This document shows positions 56,405 to 64,000 of a stretch of DNA of 64,000 nucleotides, one piece after another. Source of the DNA: Magicicada septendecula (taxonomy: Eukaryota; Arthropoda; Insecta; Hemiptera; Cicadidae); assembly GCA_034769895.1 (NCBI GenBank), contig CM068367.1:688045548-688109547 (forward strand). Direction: 5' to 3'. The position numbers and the translations under genes are program-made. The notes beneath the pieces were generated by a model that searched no databases, had not been told where the DNA came from, and saw only the letters and a program-made list of their open reading frames with translations. Within the stretch, counting starts at the first letter, position 1. Every line of letters begins with the position of its first letter.

Positions 56405-57793
56405 CCGGGTGGCCCATAAGTCAGTTGGCACTAGCAGTATGTAGACGCTCGATTGACTAGCATAGTAGTTACTTGACTTGACTAGAGCAGTAGTTCCCAT
56501 AATTCAGTTGAGATTTGAGGTTATGAGGTTAGGTTGATGTTGATGTGTATGCTGTTGTTAGCGCTTGTTTGTTGTTTGTTGTTCGTGTTGTTTGGGAGAC
56601 AATGAATAGAAAACTATCTACAGAGCAGCGTGTTTTTGTACTGCAGATGTGGTGGAAACAGGACCATAATTACAGTGATGTTGTTGAGTTATTTGTGGAA
56701 CGTTTTCCAAACATCGCACCTCCATCTAGAGAAGGTATTCGTAAACTGAATAAGAGATTAGAACAGACTGGAATGGTAGCGGAACTTCCTCGATCAGGTT
56801 GGTCAAAAAACAGTTACAACAGAAGAGAATTTAAACTGCACAATGTTTTGTGCAGTCACCAAAGAAATCAACACGAAAAGCGTCCAATGAGTATGGAATA
56901 GCTCGAACAAGCCTGCAAAGGATGCAGAAAACGTTGAAGTTGAGACCATATAAGCCCACTTTACTCCAAGGCCTAAATGAAGATGATCCTGATAGGCGTA
57001 CAGAATTCTACGAATGGTACGCAATATGACAAGAAGCCGATCCACAATTTTACAAAACCATTCTTTGGAGTGACGAGGCTACTTTTAAGCTGAATGGTAC
57101 AGTGAATAGGCACAACTGTGTTTACTGGGTACTACGAATCCACATGTGGTGATAGAGACAGAGTTAAATGCTCCGGGGGTTACTGTTTGGGCAGGGATCT
57201 TTGCTGGTGGGATCATCGGACCCTACTTTTTTAATGGTACAGTGAATGCTGAAAGTTACCTTCAAATGCTTCACGAAGTGTTGATGGAACTAGAAAACGT
57301 CCACTTTTTGAACACCTGCAGCCAATTCGAGAAAAGTTAATATGGCAACAAGATGGGGCACCCCCTCACTATGGACTGATTGTGAGAGACTTTTTGAATA
57401 CAACGTTCGATGAATGGATTGGCAGATGGGGTCATGTTGAATGGCCTCCACGTTCTCCTGATCTTACCCCGATGGACTTATCGGTCTGGGGTATACTAAA
57501 AAATGCAGTGTACTCCGTGAAGATTCGTGATGTGGAACAATTGAAGGAAGGCATTCAATCTGAATTTGAACACCTTACAGTCCCTGAATATTTCGGACAT
57601 AATTTGTGCTTCAGTGCTTCGAAGATGTCAAATTTGCATAGAAAAGGATGGACGCCACTTTGAGCATTTCTTGTAAGTCATGAGAACTATGCTATTAACT
57701 ATCTGTATGCGTTATCTGTATCTGTATCCCTGCTGCACCTCTACAACAAAAGTGCTATTTGCAATTTTGCCAACTGACTTATGGGCCACTCTG
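56405..57793 (+). mobile_element. Tc1/mariner-superfamily transposon, full-length but inactive
   Basis: 1389 bp with TA on both sides (56403-56404, 57794-57795). The 26-bp terminal inverted repeats match except for two bases near the tip. The inner part GTGGCCCATAAGTCAGTTGG is identical in both. It contains one transposase gene, now broken. This type of element, with a DUF4817-like N-terminus, is common in insect genomes. Confidence 0.95.
56602..57663 (+). pseudogene. Mariner-type transposase, frameshifted
   Basis: Start 56602 (MNRKLSTEQRVFVLQMWW), helix-turn-helix N-terminus of the DUF4817 type, then SREGIRKLNKRLEQTGMVAE. A frameshift near 56810-56850 moves to the frame carrying STRKASNEYGIARTSL and LRPYKP. 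A TGA lies near 57028. The first catalytic Asp is in [14 protein letters not shown]. Further frameshifts fall near 57125 and 57320. The middle segment is VTVWAGIFAGGIIGPYFFNG, then WQQDGAPPHYG (second Asp), then RSPDLTPMDLSVWG (third Asp), stop at 57661-57663. I count 40 residues between the second and third Asp, longer than classical mariner (34). At least four lesions, so no active enzyme. Confidence 0.92.
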
Positions 57794-57799
57794 TATATT

Positions 57800-59680
57800 A
57801 AATAACTATAGTAAACCATAACTATAGTGATAGAATTATAACTATAGATATAACTAACTAAAAGTTATAACATAACTTACATTATAGTTATAATATAACT
57901 TAAGACAAAAGAAAACTTAAATCGTTATATTTTCCTTGTTATTCCTTTGTAAGTAACTAGTTGAGATTCCTGCAAGTTTCCTATGTAATATCTTCAAATA
58001 AATACACTGCAAGTAGGTTTATTTTCACCTTACGCACGTTTCACAGAAATTATTTTGTATCTTCAGAGATTTGTTTGAATTGTAATTGAATGTTTCGCTT
58101 ACAATCTTTATGCTTACAATATTTGCTTTTGCTTACAATAAAAATTATTACACTTACAATATTTGCTTTACACTAAGATAAAAAAAAAAATTTCTAAAGT
58201 GGTAACTTACTATAAACTAGTATGTGTTATTTTATCAGTCTGTGAGACAAGACTTTGACATTGGAAAATGTTATTACAAAAACATAAGCCTTTTTGTAAT
58301 TAAGACTTAATAAAATTTAAATTATATTAAACTGATAGTCACAAAAGCAAAACAGATTTATAGCTCACTAATACTGTTCCTGAGAAACATAACATCAAAC
58401 TCTTCATTTGACACTTGGCTTTGAGACATACCAACAAATTGAAAAAACACTGACTTTTTCTCATTTTGAAATGTAACCAGCACAAACATTCCCAACTTGA
58501 TGTCACTGGGAGACGGTTGTTGTTCCGAAGACTTGTGTGGTTGTGATAGATTTGATCCAGATGTCACAGGAGATCAGGTTATTGAAAACATTACATTATT
58601 TTGAAAACTTTAAACGAAAGTTTGGAATTCATCATTAATTTTCATATCTAACATTTATTTCATAGCAAACCTTTATTTGCGACTTCAAATGCAAAATGCA
58701 ATAATAGACCTTTAATAATTTTGAGCAATTTCTTTTGTCTAAATAATGCTCCGTTTCAGGAATGTATGTTAATTTTCTTCGGAATGGACCATTTTTAAAT
58801 ATTGTTAAAGTTTCTAACTGCTGTTATCCTAAGAGTCATTTGACTAACACCCCTTGGACCTGGTTTGTAAATGCTCATTTAATCGACTGTTCTATCATAA
58901 TTGTCGATGTTCCTTCTGACTGGCATAATAAATTACATACATATTTTATTTTGAATACACACATGATGAATCTGACAACATACATCAAAGCGACACCAGT
59001 TTTTTTTAGGCCATAGGCGCATTTGTTCATATGAACAATTTGAATTCGCGCGTTTAGTCGCCTACACTATGGCGGTTTCGTTTTACGGCTGTCGTAGGTA
59101 GGATGTCTTAAATAAAATACTGTAGTATATACATTTGTGTAAGCATTATCAACTAATTTTTGTTTTTGTATTGTAATTTAATTTGATTTGAGCTGGATGT
59201 GAAAGACGAATTTGATTCTGATCATTCTAAATACTGTATTTGCTTGAACGGTATTTGCTTTGTAATGATACGATTATATCGAATGATCGAATCGTACAGT
59301 ATTTTATTTTACGTATCGAACAGTAACAGAGTTGGGATAAAACCAAAACCGTTGATTTTTTAATTATTATTTTTCATATTTTTGTATTAATTTTATTACT
59401 TTGAGTATAAAATATTTTAAAGTTTACCCGGTCGTCACAAACATTAGTTGCCATCTTCCACTAGCGACGCTACGTGCAACTCATTGGCTTCAGCCAGAAG
59501 GACATAATTTTTCGTATATTTTTAATTAGGGCCATTTTCATTTAAAATGTAATATCTTCCTTAAATATAAAAAATATTGTGAATTATTTTAGTTTAGCTA
59601 ACTCTCTACTACTCAACTACTACTACTATTATAAACCGATAATGATATCATCTGTAACGAAGCAGAGGTCAGCAAAACTC
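57800..59680. other. Region upstream of the CKS gene
   Basis: AT-rich. A minus frame at 58358-58567 (LGMFVLVTFQNEKKSVFFQF) may be a fragment of a transposon-derived protein but is too short to assign. A CpG-richer block with GAATTCGCGCG sits at 59042-59100 and a second around 59455-59490. These could mark the CKS promoter, but no TATA box stands out. Confidence 0.4.
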
Positions 59681-59685
59681 AGAGA

Positions 59686-59695
59686 GCGCGGGAAA
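59686..59695 (-). promoter_or_regulatory. Candidate E2F site of the CKS gene
   Basis: GCGCGGGAAA on the plus strand is TTTCCCGCGC on the minus strand, a canonical E2F consensus, 73 bases upstream of the CKS start codon. E2F control is common for cell-cycle genes of this kind. Whether it lies in promoter or 5' UTR depends on the unknown transcription start. Confidence 0.5.
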
Positions 59696-59767
59696 TATTA
59701 TTTTTTGGTTACTATCGTTTTCGTTTTACACGCTTTTGTCGGTATAGACGTTATTATCTTTGAAATA

Positions 59768-60615
59768 ATGCCGAAAGAACACATTCAGTACTCCGACAAA
59801 TATACGGACGATAAATATGAATACAGGTAGTTCGTAATCGGTTTAAAATTGATTTTGTGTACTAAGTTATTTGTAATGTAGGGAAACTTTATCCTAGGTT
59901 ATAATATATTACCACACATTTAATAAAACGTAACATTTTTTATGTTTGAGTACCGTAGTGTTTTAGATGATTAATTACTTATACGTATGTAACTGATGAG
60001 TTTAAAAAATATTTTTAATTCAAAATCAAAAATATATTATAGATTGTTTGTTTGCTTGAATTTGAAATTAATATAAGAATATAATTTGAAATATTTTTTA
60101 TTTAATTGTTATGTTTTTGAAGTATGTGGATGAACTTTACATTCCCTTTTAGCATTTGGAGAGAAAATATACTCAGACAATATACACACTAATTTATGAA
60201 TCGAGGGTATACCGAATTGAGTTTTATACAGATTAAACCCTTTGTAGTTATGCTGGAGGTTAATATCCCCCACATATACATTTTTTATGTTAAATTTTGA
60301 TTGTCTTTACACTTTAGTAAAAGGGATGCAAGAAACCAGATAATCTGCCTTAAAATGTAAACTCTAAATGAGGCCAAAAATAAAAATTGAAGAGAAACAG
60401 TTGTAATAGTGTGCATTACATTTTTTTAAATGAATGTGTCATGTTGAATACTGAACGTGTTTTAAGAGTTTAAAAACATGATTTCAGGCATGTGATTTTA
60501 CCTCCAGAAATTGCTCGAAATGTGCCAAAGAATCATCTCATGACAGAAACAGAATGGCGGAATCTTGGTGTTCAACAGAGTCCAGGTTGGGTTCATTACA
60601 TGATGCACACACCAG
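59768..60615 (+). CDS. CKS1: Cyclin-dependent kinases regulatory subunit (CKS1/CKS2 type), first two exons
   Basis: Exon 1 59768-59826 ([20 protein letters not shown], Arg split) and exon 2 60488-60615 ([42 protein letters not shown]) join GT-AG in phase. This covers most of the CKS fold: the YSDKY..YEYRHV phosphate-site strand, [15 protein letters not shown] and WVHYM. CKS proteins bind CDK1/CDK2 and tether phosphorylated substrates. The final conserved segment (family EPHILLFRRP) is not found before 64000, so the last exon probably lies beyond the window. The start was chosen by family alignment; an in-frame upstream extension exists but is likely 5' UTR. The paralogue (CKS1 or CKS2) cannot be decided. 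Confidence 0.9.
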
Positions 60616-62945
60616 GTAATCAGTGTCATCACAAACCGTTGAATGATTAGTTAAATCAATCTGTTGTGATGGTATTAACAGCACATTTGTAAAAACGAAG
60701 TCCCTCTTTCTGTAGTAATTTTATAAGCTTACATAATTAATAAATAGCATTACAAATTTGTTTATATTAAAGATGGTACCATTTTGTCGCGCACAGGCCA
60801 ATCCGGCCCTTGTTGGTTCTGTATGGCATGTGAATTAGTTATTTCAGCAGTTTTAAAATCTCACAGTATATCTTGACACATTACAATGATAATGCATGCA
60901 TTCTTGTATTCATAAAAAATCACTGAAATACAGACATGCTAATTTGCTAATGCATATGTTTCTGTTCTCACTGCCTTGCTTTATTTCATTAATAAAGAAT
61001 TTGAGAATTTGGAAAAAATTATCTTTGTAACTACCTACCTACAGGTTGATTTCAGTTTTACGTCACAGTTTAAAAGTATCCAATTCCTGATCCTTTTACA
61101 AAAATTTCTGCTGCCTGCTGTACTACATCACCAGATGGCTAGTATCTGTTTACTGCATTTTATACTTGAATTTATTTTTGTACTTTTGAATAGTTTAAAT
61201 TCCATTGTTCATTGTTTTTAGCAAATTTTCACTGTTCAGAATGTTACATGCTGCTACACAATTATTATTCTAAATTCTTATTTTAGTTGGTATTGTGTAG
61301 GGCAGTAAGTATAGCAACACAATAAGTGTCACATATGTACAACGGTGGCTCCAGCATTTCAAGGGGAGGGGGGAAAATTGCCCAAAGATGGGCAAGACTG
61401 ACATCTGGATAGGCCACACTGTAAGAATTGTTTGCATAGAAATGGACTTATAAATCAAATTAAAAGCTACACCATATGTTTTTGTAACAAGAACGGGTCT
61501 CATCCACACTAACTACTCACAGTATATTCTCTCATTTACTCCAGTATATTATTTCCAAGCACTTACTTTTTTTATTCTTGTACTCTTCTACCATTAAGTC
61601 TGGAAGTCAACAGTGAAAATGTTATAGTAGTACAAATGCATAACATTAAAACATTTCTGTTTACACTCATTCAAATTATCAGTTTTATTAAAACATGTGT
61701 TTTCTCCTATTATTATTACTACTGCTGACAAGAATATTATCTACAAACTACTTAGGTCAAGTTTTTAGTCAATTGCCTTTCAACTGCTATTATGTCAAGA
61801 CATGCTGTTGAGCCGTTAATCATATTTTGTGTTCCTTAAGTAGGTTTCTGACTGTTTAAAGACAAAAATTTGGCCTCTCACAAGATGCAGATGATAAAGG
61901 AATAGTATTGACTGCACTTGTACATTTTGCTTCATGCCAATTTTAACTTAACAGTAGGTAAAAAAGAGCAAATAAATTTTGAGTTACTATCCTACTTTTC
62001 TTGAAATGCATATAATTAATTGTTAATTTCTTCAGTAAACCTACACATATAAACATTTCACTGATTAGATCCCCATAACTTACTCCAGTTATGGGGTTAT
62101 ATTTAAAAATATCTGAATTGTCACTGAAATGTGTCTTGATAAACTGTAAAACTGAAGTTCATAGAGGTTACTGAATATGAATAATTCATTCTTGTAAATA
62201 ATATTAATAACCTGAAAATGAACTGGTAATCAATTAATTTTCTTTGTGCAGAACAGTCATTTGAGGATGCCACTATTTTGTAAGTTCAGCTCTTACATTT
62301 CGCACAGTTTTAAACTTTATATTTCACTTAAGTATCTGTTCCAAATCCTCCTATCTGTTCAAAATAGTCTTAGCTAAGTTAATAGCGTGGATAATACGGC
62401 AATTTTATACAGTAAAATAATCAGATGGTGACTTACACGTCTGATAATATACAATATTGAGTCCCACTGAACAGAGTGCAAGGTTAACTTGTTTGTTGGT
62501 AACTACCTAAAGAGTCATGTCATTGGTCGTGTGTGAGAGTTTTCCTCACACAGCACCTTCATTACACTTTGAAATGATAAATCAGGTTTTGATGTTATTT
62601 TATTTATTTGTCTTTAAACATACTTTTATTTTTGTAAATATCTATAAAAAAAAAGGTAATATGTACTTGAATACATACCAATACAGAACCAAATACTTGT
62701 ACAATTACAGTAATGTAATTACTGTACTTGTTCTTGTACAAATTCTACAAACTGAATATAATTTTACTGCATAATAATCAATTCAGTTGTTATTGACAAC
62801 AATTAGGACAAGTGTGTTGTTGAATGCTCAGGGCAAATTGATTTTTCACACGTACTACATATGTTTGTAGTGTTCTGAATTTTTCTGCTAGGACAGACTT
62901 TGCAAAATACAGTTGTAGTTGGGTCTTTTGTTTCTTTAATAATAT
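60616..62945 (+). other. CKS intron 2, proximal part
   Basis: Donor GTAATC at 60616. AT-rich without recognisable genes. A GC-richer block at about 60790-60830 and a G-rich block at 61360-61376 are unexplained. A splice-like unit at 62253-62280 does not encode the missing CKS segment. Confidence 0.6.
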
Positions 62946-62949
62946 ATAT

Positions 62950-64000
62950 AAAACTTTCACTAATGAACAATTACTAAAAATAAATAACACACCTGAAACA
63001 CACATAAAAGAGATCATCCATCTAACTAAAATTATCACAGATCAAAATTATTTCGCACACAATAGCATGTATTACACACAAACAGATGGACTACCCATGG
63101 GCTCCCCTATATCAGGTATACTAGCCAAAATATTTATACACACCATAGAACAGAAACACATACTGAACAACAACAAATACACCGATAAAATAATATATTG
63201 GTACAGGTATGTTGACATTTTACTCCTTTACAACGGCAACAAAAGACAAATAGAAAATTTCCACAAATACATTAACACTATACACCATAAATTAAAATTC
63301 ACACTTGAAATAGAATTAAATAACAGCATAAACTTCTTAGACCTTACAATCACCAAAACAAACAACACACACACATACAAAATATACAGAAAACCCACCA
63401 CATCAGACATGGTCATACACAACACATCCAACCACCCAACTCAACACAAACATGCAGCTTTCAACTACATGCTCCATAGGCTCACTTCAATACCCCTAAA
63501 CACACATGACTACCAAGATGAATTAAACACAATTAAATACATAGCAGTCAAAAATGGATACAACCCCGAATTAATAAATAAACTACACAAACGAATCCTC
63601 AACACAAAAAGTAAAACACATCTGACCAACAGCACACAACCCAGCAAATACATAACACTTACATACTACAATTCCAATACACACAAAATTGCAAACACAT
63701 TTAGGAAACACAATTATAAAGTAGCCTACAGAACCAACAACACCATTAGAAAACACATAAATAATACTAACAAAGACATTGACACATACAGCAAAACAGG
63801 GGTTTATAAATTAAATTGTAATGATTGTCAACAATTCTACATCGGCCAGACAGGAAGATCTTTTTCTTCCAGATTTTCTGAACATTTAAAAGCCCTCACC
63901 ACAAACTACATACATTCCACATTTGCCACACATTTACATAACGAAAACCACAGTTACACAAACATAGAACACAACATGGAAATATTACACTACTTACCTA
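62950..64000 (+). mobile_element. Penelope-like retroelement, 5'-truncated, running off the window
   Basis: An open frame continues without stop to base 64000. RT palm: TDQNYFAHNSMYYTQTDGLP then MGSPISGILAKIF (motif B), then WYRYVDILLLYNGN (motif C, normally YVDD), then LKFTLEIELNNSINFLDLTI and RKPTTSDMVIH. The connector is followed by a GIY-YIG endonuclease: KTGVYKLNCNDCQQFYIGQT then GRSFSSRFSEHLKAL. RT plus C-terminal GIY-YIG defines Penelope-like elements. Loss of one codon in motif C removes the second catalytic Asp, so the RT is probably dead. The coding strand is extremely A- and C-rich. It lies in sense orientation downstream of CKS exon 2. Confidence 0.9.

Noticed and set aside
58358-58567. 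Minus-strand 69-residue frame
   Set aside because: It has some protein-like character but is too short and lacks any diagnostic motif, so it is not annotated as a gene.
62253-62280. Possible third exon of CKS (acceptor TGTGCAG, donor GTAAGT)
   Set aside because: In phase it would encode EQSFEDATI, which does not resemble the conserved EPHILLFRRP end of CKS proteins.

Overview
This is AT-rich eukaryotic DNA, most likely from an insect. It carries two spliced host genes with insect-like proteins, long introns, abundant microsatellites and a dense, diverse load of arthropod-type transposable elements (Helentron, Tigger, mariner-type, hAT, piggyBac, RTE-like LINE and Penelope-like elements, LTR remnants, a tRNA-derived SINE). 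I cannot name the species. No bacterial-style operons, CRISPR arrays or rRNA genes are present.

1-24 kb is essentially one gene on the + strand. Seven exons between 2454 and 23822 splice cleanly (all GT-AG, phases agree) into a 320-residue short-chain dehydrogenase/reductase that I recognise as the DHRS12 orthologue. Its introns hold a hAT MITE, a Tc1/pogo-type MITE, inverted repeats, a (GT)110 tract 21 bases after one splice donor, a decayed Helitron helicase fragment, a hammerhead-ribozyme motif with a perfect 10-bp helix I, and a 5'-truncated LINE copy inside a 13-bp target-site duplication.

24-59 kb is a transposon graveyard with no host gene I can recognise. In order: a 3.0-kb Tigger element split by a 582-bp solo LTR; a roughly 6.4-kb autonomous Helentron-type rolling-circle element (OTU protease, HUH/Y2 Rep and Pif1-like helicase, broken by stops and frameshifts); a large inverted repeat with hammerhead cores in mirror image; LTR-retrotransposon primer-binding-site remnants; a piggyBac-type MITE; a decayed, nearly full-length LINE carrying a hAT MITE; two Penelope-like 3' fragments with hammerhead motifs; a triple tandem primer-binding-site array; a tRNA-derived SINE; and a 1389-bp mariner-type element.

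59-64 kb begins a second host gene on the + strand: the first two coding exons of a CKS1-type cyclin-dependent kinase regulatory subunit, with an E2F-type site 73 bases before its start codon. Its last exon is not in the window. The downstream intron or flank contains a Penelope-like element (RT palm plus GIY-YIG endonuclease) that runs off the window edge.

The most interesting signal is a set of hammerhead-ribozyme motifs at five loci, mostly tied to Penelope-like ends. All share one unpaired nucleotide between the CUGANGA core and helix II.
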